NCBI RefSeq assembly: GCF_003202155.1
Contig: NZ_QFLI01000002.1
Location: 372,001 to 436,000, forward strand
Source of the DNA: Marinifilum breve
GTDB taxonomy: Bacteria; Bacteroidota; Bacteroidia; Bacteroidales; Marinifilaceae
DNA: 64,000 nucleotides
Reading direction: 5' to 3'
The position numbers and the translations under genes were made by a program. This document shows positions 33,941-43,444 of this stretch, in pieces. How positions within the stretch are numbered: the stretch's first letter is position 1; each line of letters starts with the position of its first letter. The notes beneath the pieces are model-generated. The model did not search any database and was not told the DNA's origin. It worked only from the letters and a program-made list of their open reading frames with translations.

Positions 33941-36900
33941 ATGTTACAAAAATTTATTGAACGGCCGGTACTATCGACCGTAATATCAATACTCATCCTA
34001 ATAATTGGGTTACTGGGCTTAACATCTTTGCCAGTTGAGCAGTTTCCTGAAATTGCTCCTCCTACAGTAGAGATTAGAGCTACATATCCAGGAGCAAATG
34101 CAGAAACAATATTAAAAAGTGTAGTAACTCCAATTGAAGAAGCCGTTAATGGTGTTGAAAATATGACATACATGGCATCATCTTCAAGTAATGATGGTAC
34201 AGCTACAATCAATGTCTATTTCGAATTGGGAACCAACCCGGATATTGCAGCAGTAAATGTCCAAAATAGGGTTGCTACTGTTACCAGTAAATTGCCTCAG
34301 CAGGTTATCCAATCGGGTGTTACTACCCAAAAAGTTCAAAGTGCATTCTTAATGTTCTTCTCTTTATACTCGGAGAATGAAGATTTCGATGAAACTTTCG
34401 TTGAGAACTATGCAAGAATCAATATTCTTCCAATTATTAAGAGGATTAAAGGTGTTGGTAATGCCAATGTATTTGGATCACGCGATTACTCTATGAGAGT
34501 TTGGTTGAAGCCAGATAAAATGGCGGTTTACGGCTTAACTCCTCAAGATATTGTTACAGCTTTAAATGATCAGAACTTAGAGGCAGCACCAGGTAAATTT
34601 GGTGAAAATTCCAAGCAGTCATTTGAATATGTGATTCGCTACAAAGGAAAATTATCAACTAAGGAAGAATATGAGAACATTATCTTACGATCGGCAGGGA
34701 ATAGTGATTTTCTTAAATTGAAAGATGTTGCAAGAATTGAATTGGGTGCCTTTAGCTACGTAACCGAGAATGTCACAAATGGATTTCCATCTGTGGGGGT
34801 TGGTGTTAGTCAAACCTCAGGCTCTAATGCAAGAGAAATCATTACACAAATTGAAGAAACCCTTGAGGCCAATTCAAAAAACTTCCCTGCTGGAATTAAG
34901 TATGTGATTCCTTTCAATACCAAAAATTTCCTGGATGCATCTATTGACCATGTGATCACAACATTAATAGAAGCCTTCCTATTGGTATTCCTTGTGGTAT
35001 TTATCTTCCTTCAGGATTTCAGATCAACATTGATTCCTGCAATTGCCGTTCCTGTTGCCATTATTGGTACATTCTTCTTCCTGAATCTGTTTGGATTCTC
35101 AATCAATATGCTAACCTTGTTTGCATTGGTTTTGGCTATTGGTATTGTGGTGGATGATGCTATTGTAGTAGTTGAAGCAGTGCATGCAAAATTAGATGGT
35201 GGTGCAAAGAGTGCCAAGAAGGCAACTCTTTCAGCAATGAATGAAATTACAGGAGCAATTATCTCTATTACTTTGGTGATGTCAGCGGTGTTTGTACCAG
35301 TATCTTTCTTAAAAGGATCCACTGGTGTATTCTACCAACAGTTTGCTTTAACATTAGCTGTGGCAATTGTGATCTCCGCAATTAACGCTTTGACTTTGAG
35401 TCCGGCACTTTGTGCATTATTACTGAAGCCACATAATGAAGATGATCACAACAAAAAGAGCTTCTTGAATCGTTTCTATAGTGCGTTTAATGTTGGTTTT
35501 GATGCCGTAACCGAACGCTATACCAATTCGGTTAAAACATTGGTTCGCAAGAAATGGCTTGCAGGTGCAATTCTGGTTGTTTTTGTTGCATTGGCCGGTT
35601 GGTTTTTCAAAACAACTCCTACCGGGTTTATTCCAAATGAGGATCAGGGTATGATTTTTTGTGACATTACTTTGCCTCCAGGAAGTACTCTAGATAGAAC
35701 AGCCGAAGTATCAAAAAAAGTGGAGCAAATCATCAACCAGATTGATGCAGTAGAAGAAACCATGTTTGTTAACGGATTTAGTTTGATGAGTGGTACAAAT
35801 GGTGGATCGAAAGCATTCGCAGTAGCAAAACTGAAACCTTGGGCAGAAAGAAAAGAAGATCATGAACAAGTACAGGCTATTGTTGGACAATTATTTGGGA
35901 TGACTGCCGGAATCACCGAAGCACAAATTTTGTTCTTCACCCCTCCTACTGTGATGGGATTTGGTAACTCCGATGGATTTGAAATGCGTTTACAGGATAA
36001 ATCAAATGGATCTTTTGATGACTTAATGGCAAAAAGTGGACAATTTTTAGGTGCTTTAAACCAAAGACCTGAGATTCAATATGCCATTACTTCTTTCAAT
36101 ACTGGATTCCCTCAATATGAAATGGATGTAAACGTTGAGAAGGTAAAGGAAGCAGGAATTTCAGTTAGTAGCTTGTTCTCTACATTACAAGGATATTTGG
36201 GAAGTTGGTATGCAGCTGACTTTAACCGATTCGGAAAACAATATCGTGTGATGGTGCAAGCCTCTCCTGAAGATAGAGAAACTCCTGATGCTTTAAACAG
36301 CATATATGTACAGAATAACCAAGGGGAATTGGTATCTGTCAGCCAGTTTGTAAACTTGAAGAAGGTTAATGGTCCTGATGTTGTGAATCGATTCAACCTG
36401 TTCAATTCTGCAACCATTAATGGAAACGTAAATCCTGGTTACAGTACTGGTGATGCCATCAAAGCAATTCATGAAGTTGCAGCACAAACCTTACCATCTA
36501 ATTACGGATATGAATTCTCTGGAATGACACGTGAGGAGGAGAAAGCAGGAAATCAGGCCATCGTCATTTTTGTTTTGAGTTTGATATTTGTCTACTTCCT
36601 ACTTGCAGCACAATATGAAAGTTACATCCTGCCATTCTCAATTATCCTATCATTACCTATCGGGATATTTGGAGGTATCTTCTTTGTGAAGTTGTTTGGT
36701 TTGGATAACAACATCTATTTCCAGGTAGCACTGATCATGTTGATTGGTCTATTAGCGAAGAATGCCATCCTAATCGTAGAGTTTGCATTGCAACGTCGCA
36801 GACAAGGAATGGAACTGTTGCAAGCAGCTGCTGAAGGTGCAAAAGCACGTTTACGTCCAATTCTAATGACTTCATTTGCATTTATCCTTGGTCTGTTACC

Positions 36901-37114
36901 ATTGATGCTATCAAGTGGTGTGGGCGCAATTGGTAATCGCTCAATTGGTACAGGTGCCGTTGGAGGTATGTTAATTGGGACTGTATTTGGAGTATTTGTA
37001 ATCCCTGCATTCTTTGTGATATTCCAGTTGCTTCAAGAAAAAATCAGTGGTGCTCCAAAACCTGAAATGAATGAAGAACTTGAGGAAAAAGAATTGGCAG
37101 CAATAGAAAACTAA
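33941..37114 (+). CDS. RND multidrug efflux permease, HAE-1 type (AcrB-like)
   Basis: A 1057-residue permease. It starts FIERPVLSTVISILILIIGLLGLTSLPVEQFPEIAPPTV, the classical AcrB beginning. The first helix block has GIVVDDAIVVVEAV with the paired Asp residues of the proton relay, and the second porter domain and a final block (LIGLLAKNAILIVEFALQRRRQG) are intact. The type usually exports hydrophobic drugs, detergents and bile-like compounds from the periplasm and inner leaflet. It follows its adaptor by 34 bases and precedes its outer-membrane partner by 6 bases, so all three are co-expressed. Confidence 0.95.
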   Translation: MLQKFIERPVLSTVISILILIIGLLGLTSLPVEQFPEIAPPTVEIRATYPGANAETILKSVVTPIEEAVNGVENMTYMASSSSNDGTATINVYFELGTNPDIAAVNVQNRVATVTSKLPQQVIQSGVTTQKVQSAFLMFFSLYSENEDFDETFVENYARINILPIIKRIKGVGNANVFGSRDYSMRVWLKPDKMAVYGLTPQDIVTALNDQNLEAAPGKFGENSKQSFEYVIRYKGKLSTKEEYENIILRSAGNSDFLKLKDVARIELGAFSYVTENVTNGFPSVGVGVSQTSGSNAREIITQIEETLEANSKNFPAGIKYVIPFNTKNFLDASIDHVITTLIEAFLLVFLVVFIFLQDFRSTLIPAIAVPVAIIGTFFFLNLFGFSINMLTLFALVLAIGIVVDDAIVVVEAVHAKLDGGAKSAKKATLSAMNEITGAIISITLVMSAVFVPVSFLKGSTGVFYQQFALTLAVAIVISAINALTLSPALCALLLKPHNEDDHNKKSFLNRFYSAFNVGFDAVTERYTNSVKTLVRKKWLAGAILVVFVALAGWFFKTTPTGFIPNEDQGMIFCDITLPPGSTLDRTAEVSKKVEQIINQIDAVEETMFVNGFSLMSGTNGGSKAFAVAKLKPWAERKEDHEQVQAIVGQLFGMTAGITEAQILFFTPPTVMGFGNSDGFEMRLQDKSNGSFDDLMAKSGQFLGALNQRPEIQYAITSFNTGFPQYEMDVNVEKVKEAGISVSSLFSTLQGYLGSWYAADFNRFGKQYRVMVQASPEDRETPDALNSIYVQNNQGELVSVSQFVNLKKVNGPDVVNRFNLFNSATINGNVNPGYSTGDAIKAIHEVAAQTLPSNYGYEFSGMTREEEKAGNQAIVIFVLSLIFVYFLLAAQYESYILPFSIILSLPIGIFGGIFFVKLFGLDNNIYFQVALIMLIGLLAKNAILIVEFALQRRRQGMELLQAAAEGAKARLRPILMTSFAFILGLLPLMLSSGVGAIGNRSIGTGAVGGMLIGTVFGVFVIPAFFVIFQLLQEKISGAPKPEMNEELEEKELAAIEN

Positions 37115-37120
37115 TATCTA

Positions 37121-38542
37121 ATGAAACATACAAAAAAATTAATATATGGATTGGTGTTTCTTGCCATTACAAGCACAGGATTACAATCGTGTTTTGTAGC
37201 CAAGAAATATCAACAACCTGAAATAGAAGTTCAGGATCAGTACCGAAATATTAGCACGAACGATTCTACAACATTGGCAAGCATGCCTTGGGAAGAATTG
37301 TTTACCGATGATCAATTAAAAACTCTAATTAATGAGGTTCTGGATTCAAACCTTGATCTGCAAATGGCTGTGGAGCGTGTTAATGCAGCAGAAGCTTATT
37401 ACAAGCAAGGAAAAATGGGTTATTTGCCTAGCTTGAATCTAAGCGCGAACGGCGGAAACTATGAATTATCAGATAATAGCCAATCTGGCGTAGCAGCTGG
37501 TGGTAATGGTCCAAACTACGAGAATTACCAATTGAATGGAACCATCTCGTGGGAAGCTGATATCTGGGGTAAAATCAGAAGTAACAAAAGAGCTGCTCAA
37601 GCTTCTTTCTTACAGAGTGAGGCTTCAAAAAGAGCTGTTGAAAGTTCTTTGATTGCCAATACGGCATCTGCATACTTCCAACTGTTAGCATTGGATGCTC
37701 AGGTTGAAGTAACAGAAAGAACCGTTACAACCAGAAAGGAAAGTCTGGAGACCATGAAGAGTTTGAAAGATGCCGGACAAGTTACCGAAGCTGCAGTAAA
37801 GCAAACTGAAGCACAATTGTACAGCACTCAGATTTTACTTCTGGATTTAAAACAAAATGTGAACCTTTTGGAGAATACCATTTCACTTTTATTGGGACGA
37901 AACCCTAATATGATTGAAAGAGGTAAACTTGCTAACCAAGACATCAAAATCGAGTTAAACACAGGTTTTCCTGTTCAGTTGCTAAGAAACCGTCCTGACG
38001 TGATGCTAGCTGAATATGGATTGATGAATGCCTTTGAACTTACGAATGTGGCTAGAAGCAACTTCTATCCTACCATTAGCCTTAGTGCTACTGCTGGTTT
38101 AGAAAGTATGAATTTTGATGATTGGTTTGATTCAGGAGCAATCTTCAGCAATATTGTTGGAAACCTAACTCAACCTTTGTTCAACAAAAGAAGAGTTAGA
38201 ACACAATATGAAGTTGCCAAAGCACAGCAAGCCGAAGCCAAGCACAATTTCAAAAAATCGGTATTAACTGCCAGCAAAGAGGTTTCTGATGCACTATACA
38301 GCTATGAGAGTGAGCAAAACAAATATGAAATCAGAAAACAAGAGTTACAAGCATTGACTGAAGCAGTAAGTTACTCGGAAGAGTTGTTAAACAATGCTTA
38401 CCAAAATACAACTTACCTGGAAGTTCTTACTGCCAGAAGTAATGCTCTTTCTTCAGAAATCAACATGATTGATTCAAAATTTAAACAACTAAATGCCATC
38501 GTTGAGCTTTACAAAGCTTTAGGCGGAGGTTGGAACAAATAA
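37121..38542 (+). CDS. NodT-type outer-membrane efflux lipoprotein
   Basis: A 473-residue TolC-like protein with a lipid-anchor signal (STGLQSC, Cys about 24). SWEADIWGKIRSNKRAAQASFLQSEASKRAVE and NLTQPLFNKRRVRTQYEVAKAQQAEAKHNFKK are the typical blocks of the two OEP repeats, with RPDVMLAEYGL between them. It ends GGGWNK, as many NodT proteins do. It completes the tripartite pump. The gene order adaptor-permease-OEP is that of AcrAB/MexAB-OprM operons. Confidence 0.94.
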   Translation: MKHTKKLIYGLVFLAITSTGLQSCFVAKKYQQPEIEVQDQYRNISTNDSTTLASMPWEELFTDDQLKTLINEVLDSNLDLQMAVERVNAAEAYYKQGKMGYLPSLNLSANGGNYELSDNSQSGVAAGGNGPNYENYQLNGTISWEADIWGKIRSNKRAAQASFLQSEASKRAVESSLIANTASAYFQLLALDAQVEVTERTVTTRKESLETMKSLKDAGQVTEAAVKQTEAQLYSTQILLLDLKQNVNLLENTISLLLGRNPNMIERGKLANQDIKIELNTGFPVQLLRNRPDVMLAEYGLMNAFELTNVARSNFYPTISLSATAGLESMNFDDWFDSGAIFSNIVGNLTQPLFNKRRVRTQYEVAKAQQAEAKHNFKKSVLTASKEVSDALYSYESEQNKYEIRKQELQALTEAVSYSEELLNNAYQNTTYLEVLTARSNALSSEINMIDSKFKQLNAIVELYKALGGGWNK

Positions 38543-38556
38543 TATAGTGGGATGAA

Positions 38557-38640
38557 GTGACCAGATCGATAGTGGGTATAAAGGTTGTTGGTGGTTCTTC
38601 AATCAAATGATCTGGTCACATTCTTATTGTTTTTTACCTT
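38557..38640 (+). terminator. Inverted repeat and probable terminator after the second pump
   Basis: Perfect 11-base arms GTGACCAGATC (38557-38567) and GATCTGGTCAC (38609-38619) with a 41-base loop. TTATTGTTTTTTACC follows. The long loop is atypical for an intrinsic terminator but the position is right. Confidence 0.5.
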
Positions 38641-38730
38641 TCATTTAGCATATCAACTACAGCATCGGTTCATTTTGAATCGGTGCTGTTTTAGTATAAT
38701 CCCTTTACTATTCAATATCCAAAAAACATT

Positions 38731-38738
38731 TATCTTCG
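38731..38738 (+). promoter_or_regulatory. Candidate -7 box of the Gfo/Idh/MocA gene
   Basis: TATCTTCG, a common variant of TAnnTTTG, lies 20 bases before the ATG. No clear -33 element. Confidence 0.35.
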
Positions 38739-38757
38739 TGACATAAAAAGATAAGAT

Positions 38758-39738
38758 ATGTCAGATAAAATCATACGTTGGGGAATTATAGGATGTGGTA
38801 AAGTTACGGAAATTAAGAGCGGACCAGCTTATCAAAAAACTTTAGGATTTGAACTTTTAGCTGTAATGCGTCGTAATGAAAACTTGTTGCACTCTTATGC
38901 ACAAAGACATAACATCACAAAATTTTCCACAAATTCCGATGAAATAATTCATGACAATGATATTGATGGGATTTACATTGCCACCCCTCCCGATTCTCAC
39001 AAAGAATACGCATTAAAAGTAGCTGAATCTGGAAAAATCTGTTGCATCGAAAAACCAATGGCTCCATCCTACTCCGATTGTATTGAAATTACAAATGCTT
39101 TCGAAAAAAAGAATTTACCTCTTTTTGTAGCCTATTACCGACGTTCTCTTCCCCGATTTAATAAGCTTAAACAATTGATCAACCACAATTCAATTGGTGA
39201 AATCAGACACATTAGTTGGCATTTAAATAAGGCCGCAAACCCTTTGGATCTATCGGGAGAATACAACTGGCGTACCGATAAGCAAATTGCTCCAGGAGGA
39301 TATTTCGATGATTTGGCAAGTCATGGTTTAGACTTATTTACCTATTTACTTGGTGATATTGAAAATGCATCAGGAATCTCTACAAATCAGCAAAACCTTT
39401 ATCCTGCAAAAGATGCTATTACAGCTTGTTGGATACATAAAAATGGAATTACCGGTAGTGGAAGCTGGAATTTTGGCTGTAATACACGAGAAGATAAGGT
39501 TGAAATATATGGAAGCAAGGGAAAATTGACATTTTCGGTTTTCGATGAATTCCCTATCCAATTGGAAAATGAAAATGGCATTCAGGAAGAATTCATCGAG
39601 AATCCTGAAAACATACAACTGTATCATGTTCAAAACATGAGAGAACACCTTCTTGGAAAGCTTATTCATCCATCTACCGGAAAGTCGGCCAGCCATACCG
39701 CATGGGTAATGGACAAAATTTTAGGTCGCATAAAGTAA
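38758..39738 (+). CDS. Gfo/Idh/MocA-family oxidoreductase
   Basis: A 326-residue NAD(P)-dependent dehydrogenase of the glucose-fructose oxidoreductase family. The N-terminal Rossmann fold has WGIIGCGKVTEIKSGPAYQ, the conserved Lys-Pro is in CCIEKPMAPS near 96-105, and the substrate domain contains APGGYFDDLASHGLDLFTYLLGD. It oxidises or reduces a sugar, inositol or related hydroxyl; the specific substrate cannot be given. It stands alone, with its own likely promoter, and is unrelated in position to the polysaccharide locus. It is distinct from the WbpB-like member at 17838. Confidence 0.88.
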   Translation: MSDKIIRWGIIGCGKVTEIKSGPAYQKTLGFELLAVMRRNENLLHSYAQRHNITKFSTNSDEIIHDNDIDGIYIATPPDSHKEYALKVAESGKICCIEKPMAPSYSDCIEITNAFEKKNLPLFVAYYRRSLPRFNKLKQLINHNSIGEIRHISWHLNKAANPLDLSGEYNWRTDKQIAPGGYFDDLASHGLDLFTYLLGDIENASGISTNQQNLYPAKDAITACWIHKNGITGSGSWNFGCNTREDKVEIYGSKGKLTFSVFDEFPIQLENENGIQEEFIENPENIQLYHVQNMREHLLGKLIHPSTGKSASHTAWVMDKILGRIK

Positions 39739-39780
39739 GAGAAGGATCTAATTCGACTTCCATTTTCTATCTTTTGTCGA

Positions 39781-39990
39781 CCTTAGCCAATAATGTTCCG
39801 AGCAGAGCCCATGACATTCCAGCATTAGCCAATCACGCTCCGGCATTAGCCAATAACATTCCGGCCTTAGCCAATCACGCTCCGGCATTAGCCAATGACA
39901 TTCCGGCCTTAGCCAATCACGCTCCGACATTAGCCAATGACGTTCCGGCCTTAGCCTAAAGCATTCCGCCATTTATCCATGATATTCCGA
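39781..39990. repeat. 21-bp tandem repeat, ten units
   Basis: Ten contiguous 21-base units of the form C(A/C)TTAGCCAAT-N-AC-N-(T/C)TCCGG. The inner ones alternate between two variants (AATCACGCTCCGG and AATGACATTCCGG), giving a 42-base higher-order period. The first two and last two units are more degenerate. Because 21 is a multiple of 3 the array stays open in several frames (for example ALANHAP repeated on the plus strand). No start signal, signal peptide or fold supports translation, so I call it a non-coding intergenic repeat. Confidence 0.85.
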
Positions 39991-40350
39991 CAGTTCTTTA
40001 TTATCGCGCACCATCGGAATGCTTTAAAGTACCAGTAACAGCTAATAAACTAGTGACAGCATTACTTAAACATGCAACTACAAGCAGTAAAGGAGTATGA
40101 ACAGACCATGGAGGTAGATCGACTAGCTTTAGAATTCCAATAACAAATATAAAAATTACAGTGCTCCGCACCGCCCAAATCTTTTAGACTATCAACCTAC
40201 AAAGCTTACGCAGCTCTGCTGCTTTTCTGAAGAGAATTGAGTATTACCTAGGTGCAAAGCAGCTTGACAATTATAGATAACTTGATAATTTAACGAATAT
40301 TAAGGTACAGAGTACCCTTATCTATTTCATTAAGATTTTGAAAACTTTCA
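39991..40350. other. Intergenic stretch after the 21-bp array
   Basis: About 360 bases with no credible gene. CGGAATGCTTTA at 40015-40026 is the exact inverse complement of TAAAGCATTCCG in the ninth repeat unit (39957-39968), forming a 12-base inverted repeat with a 46-base spacer. Nothing else is evident. Confidence 0.5.
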
Positions 40351-40382
40351 GAAAAAAAAAGCAGCTCATGTGAGCTGCTTTC
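40351..40382 (-). terminator. Rho-independent terminator of pepF
   Basis: Stem AAGCAGCTC/GAGCTGCTT (40359-40380) around ATGT, with nine As at 40352-40360 that become a U-run on the minus transcript. It starts 24 bases past the stop of the oligoendopeptidase gene. Confidence 0.85.
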
Positions 40383-40403
40383 TATATTTATAATGCTAAT
40401 TAA

Positions 40404-42311
40404 TTAGCTTTTCTTCACTTTTTCAAGTTCTGCAGCCAATTGATCAACCAATTCATCTAACTGATTGATAACAGCCATAATGGTTTCTGGTTTCGACAAA
40501 TCAACACCAGCTTTTTTTAACTGCTCCATTGGGAAATCATTACCTCCTGATTTCAATAGGGTCAAATATCTCTCCAAAGCAGCCTTTCTATCTTTCTTGT
40601 CACCTTCCATTACATCCTTGTATAACTTCGCCGATGAAGCAAAACAAGTTGCATATTGATATACATAGAATGGTGAATTGTAGAAGTGTGGAATTCTTGT
40701 CCAAGGATAGTTTGAATACTTGGTCTTTTCTGTAGCATCACCATAATACTCGTTGGCAATACCACCCCAAACATTCGTTAAAATCTCAGCATTAACAGGT
40801 TTTCCTTGCTCTACCATCGAATGAACCTGATATTCGTAATCAGCAAACATGGTTTGTGCATAGAAAGTACCAATAATACCTTCAATAGCTTGAGTCAACA
40901 AAGCAATTCTCTCATTAGGATCTTTGGTATTTTCCATCATGTGATCCAACAACAAACGCTCGTTAAAAGTAGATGCAACCTCGGCTACAAAAATGGTATA
41001 ACCATGCGTAGCAAATGGCTGATTTTCGTTAGAAAGAGTTGTGTGCATTGTATGTCCTAACTCATGCGCTAAAGTAAACACATAATCCAAAGTTTCATCA
41101 TAATTCAATAGCATGTATGGGTGAACACCATAAACACCTGCTGAAAATGCACCAGAACGTTTTCCAGGGTTCTCGTATACATCTAACCAACCGCTTTCAG
41201 TTGCTTTTTTCAATTTAGCTTGGTACTCTTTACCCAAAGGTAGAACCGACTCAACAACTACATCAACAGCATCTTCATATGGATAGTTTTTATTAAAATC
41301 AGTCAAGCTGATAGAACCATCAAAGCCATAGTATTTTTCAAGACCCAAAACTTTCTTTCTAAGTTCTACATACTTGCGCATTGGAGCAGTGTTTTCCTTC
41401 ACTGTCTTGATCAAGTTCAAGTAAACATCCTTAGGAATGTTATTTCCCTCCAATTTAGCATCTAAACATGATTCATAGTTTTTAGCACGAGCACCTGCCC
41501 AGTTTGCCTGAACAATACCATTGTAAATGGCTGCATATGTGTTTTTATTCTTGTAATACACATCGTACAATGCTTCGTAAGCTTTCTTACGATCTTCCTG
41601 GTTAAGGTTGTTGGTTACAATTTGTGAGTAAACACCTGGTGTAACTTTTACTTTTTTACCATCAGACAATTCTACTTCCTGGAACTCGATATCAGCAGTT
41701 GAAATAGCTTTAAATACACTACCAGCAGTACCAGTTACTTGTGAGTAATAAGAAAGTAATTGCTCCATTTCTTCGCTAAGAACATGCTTTTGCAAACGGT
41801 ACATGTCCAATAAGTCGAATTTATGATCTTTTAAAGCAGGATTTGAAGCAACCCACTCTTTCATTGTAGCTTCTGGAATCTGAATCATCTCAGGTGAGAT
41901 CCAAGCAGTAGCCACACCAAATTGTGCGAATAGCAACTGAACTTTCTGAAGCTTAGCCATTAGCTCCATATTTCTTTGATCAACAGTACTCTGAAACGAA
42001 ACAAATTGGTATACTTTGTATGCCTTCTTCATTAAATCTTCCTGAATCTTCAACATTTCTGCTAAATTCTCAGAACTCTCTCCCAATTTACCTTTAAAAC
42101 CTTGAATTTTTTCCATATCTACCGAAATGGCTTTAAAATCAGCTTCCCAAGCTTCCCAATTTTCGTAGATATCAGAAAAATTCCATTTGTATTTCGCTGG
42201 AATTTCTTCTCGTGTTTTATAATTTACCTGTGCTGTAGCTTGCCACACAGTACATGAAATAAGAAGAGCTAAAGTAAAAACTCTTCCTATACTCCTTAGT
42301 TTAGTGTTCAT
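40404..42311 (-). CDS. pepF: Exported oligoendopeptidase F (M3 metallopeptidase)
   Basis: A 635-residue M3 peptidase. The zinc site HELGH lies near residues 425-429 (in FTLAHELGHTMHTTLS), with the third ligand Glu in FVAEVASTFNE about 25 residues later. The N-terminal M3 helical domain (YKWNFSDIYENWEAWEADF) and the C-terminal PYxYQYATCFASSA-like block match PepF. Unlike the cytoplasmic enzymes of Firmicutes it has a signal peptide (VFTLALLISCTVWQATAQ), so it probably works in the periplasm on short peptides. It has its own promoter and terminator, so it is a single-gene unit. Confidence 0.93.
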   Translation of the reverse strand: MNTKLRSIGRVFTLALLISCTVWQATAQVNYKTREEIPAKYKWNFSDIYENWEAWEADFKAISVDMEKIQGFKGKLGESSENLAEMLKIQEDLMKKAYKVYQFVSFQSTVDQRNMELMAKLQKVQLLFAQFGVATAWISPEMIQIPEATMKEWVASNPALKDHKFDLLDMYRLQKHVLSEEMEQLLSYYSQVTGTAGSVFKAISTADIEFQEVELSDGKKVKVTPGVYSQIVTNNLNQEDRKKAYEALYDVYYKNKNTYAAIYNGIVQANWAGARAKNYESCLDAKLEGNNIPKDVYLNLIKTVKENTAPMRKYVELRKKVLGLEKYYGFDGSISLTDFNKNYPYEDAVDVVVESVLPLGKEYQAKLKKATESGWLDVYENPGKRSGAFSAGVYGVHPYMLLNYDETLDYVFTLAHELGHTMHTTLSNENQPFATHGYTIFVAEVASTFNERLLLDHMMENTKDPNERIALLTQAIEGIIGTFYAQTMFADYEYQVHSMVEQGKPVNAEILTNVWGGIANEYYGDATEKTKYSNYPWTRIPHFYNSPFYVYQYATCFASSAKLYKDVMEGDKKDRKAALERYLTLLKSGGNDFPMEQLKKAGVDLSKPETIMAVINQLDELVDQLAAELEKVKKS

Positions 42312-42350
42312 TTTTTAAAAGTATTAATAGTTAATTTTTTCCCATTAAGG

Positions 42351-42358
42351 CAAATATA
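42351..42358 (-). promoter_or_regulatory. Predicted -7 box of pepF
   Basis: On the minus strand TATATTTG matches TAnnTTTG, 40 bases before the ATG at 42311. A clear -33 TTG is not seen. Confidence 0.5.
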
Positions 42359-42574
42359 TGGTGATATTGCATGATTACATGTCTAAACTGATTGGAATCT
42401 TGCGATTTTTAGATCATTGCAATTATTCTCCGATAAGCATGTACTTTTTCTGGTTATAATTGATTGCCTAATTCAAAAAACATTCAATTTTTACCATTCA
42501 TTGTCCTAAAATTACCTTTCCTGAATGTTGATACCACCTCATCTTTGCAGCAACAAATTTTAATTCAAAAAACT

Positions 42575-43435
42575 ATGAAGAATTTAGTATTAGTATTGGC
42601 ATTAACAACGCTTCTATTTTCATGTGATAATAGCAATGCAAGTGAGGAGATTAGGAACAAGCAAAAAGTGATAGATCTTTTAAAATCGATTGAAAGCGGC
42701 GCCACAAAACCTGTAGAATACATCAATCCAAACCAATATATTCAGCACAACCAAGCTGTTGGCGATGGTCTGGAAGGTTTTGGAGCAGTATTGACACAAT
42801 TGACTGAAGCTGCGAAAACTGATCCTTCCTTAAGTCCAAAGGTAAACACCGTTCGAGTATTTGGAGATGGAAACTATGTATTTGCGCATACCGAATACAA
42901 CTTTTTCGGTCCTAAAATTGGTTTTGACATCTTCCGTTTCGAAAATGGTTTAATTGTTGAACACTGGGACAATTTACAGGAAAAAGTAAATAAAACAGCT
43001 TCGGGGAGAACACAAATTGATGGTCCGACAGAGCTAAAAAATCTTGATGCAACGGATGACAACAAACTTCTTGTGAAAAATTTAATTCAGGATGTTTTCC
43101 TAGGAGCAAATCCAGATAAAATCACCGATTACATCTCAACGGAGCAATACGATCAGCACAATCCAGCAGTAAAAGATGGTTTGGCAGGATTATCTGAGGC
43201 TTTAAGCGCTTTAGCCGAAGCAGGAATGCCTATGGTTTACGAGAAAAATCATATTATTCTGGGCGAAGGCAATTTCGTATTGTCTGTATCAGAAGGAATT
43301 TTCATGAAAGAGAAAGTTGCCTTTTACGATTTATTTAGAGTTGAGAATGGTAAAATCGTTGAACATTGGGACACCATAGAAAAAATCACACCAAATTCAG
43401 AAGCAAAAAACAACAACGGAAAATTCAATTTCTAA
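42575..43435 (+). CDS. Lipoprotein with two SnoaL-like (NTF2-fold) domains
   Basis: A protein of about 286 residues. The ATG at 42575 is chosen because it begins a standard lipoprotein signal (MKNLVLVLALTTLLFSC, Cys 17); a longer frame to 42464 adds an implausible extension. Two copies of a SnoaL-like domain follow. The first (about 25-145) has YIQHNQAVGDGLEGF, FGDGNYVFAHTEYNFF and FRFENGLIVEHWDNLQE; the second (about 160-275) has YDQHNPAVKDGLAGL, LGEGNFVLSVSEGIF and FRVENGKIVEHWDTIEK. Each copy normally forms a barrel pocket, sometimes catalytic. The function is unknown. Confidence 0.85.
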   Translation: MKNLVLVLALTTLLFSCDNSNASEEIRNKQKVIDLLKSIESGATKPVEYINPNQYIQHNQAVGDGLEGFGAVLTQLTEAAKTDPSLSPKVNTVRVFGDGNYVFAHTEYNFFGPKIGFDIFRFENGLIVEHWDNLQEKVNKTASGRTQIDGPTELKNLDATDDNKLLVKNLIQDVFLGANPDKITDYISTEQYDQHNPAVKDGLAGLSEALSALAEAGMPMVYEKNHIILGEGNFVLSVSEGIFMKEKVAFYDLFRVENGKIVEHWDTIEKITPNSEAKNNNGKFNF

Positions 43436-43444
43436 TCTCAAATA

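Noticed and set aside
39702-39972. Plus- and minus-strand ORFs with heptad peptides such as ALANHAP
   Set aside because: The 21-base repeat stays open in several frames by arithmetic. The plus frame starts inside the preceding oxidoreductase gene.
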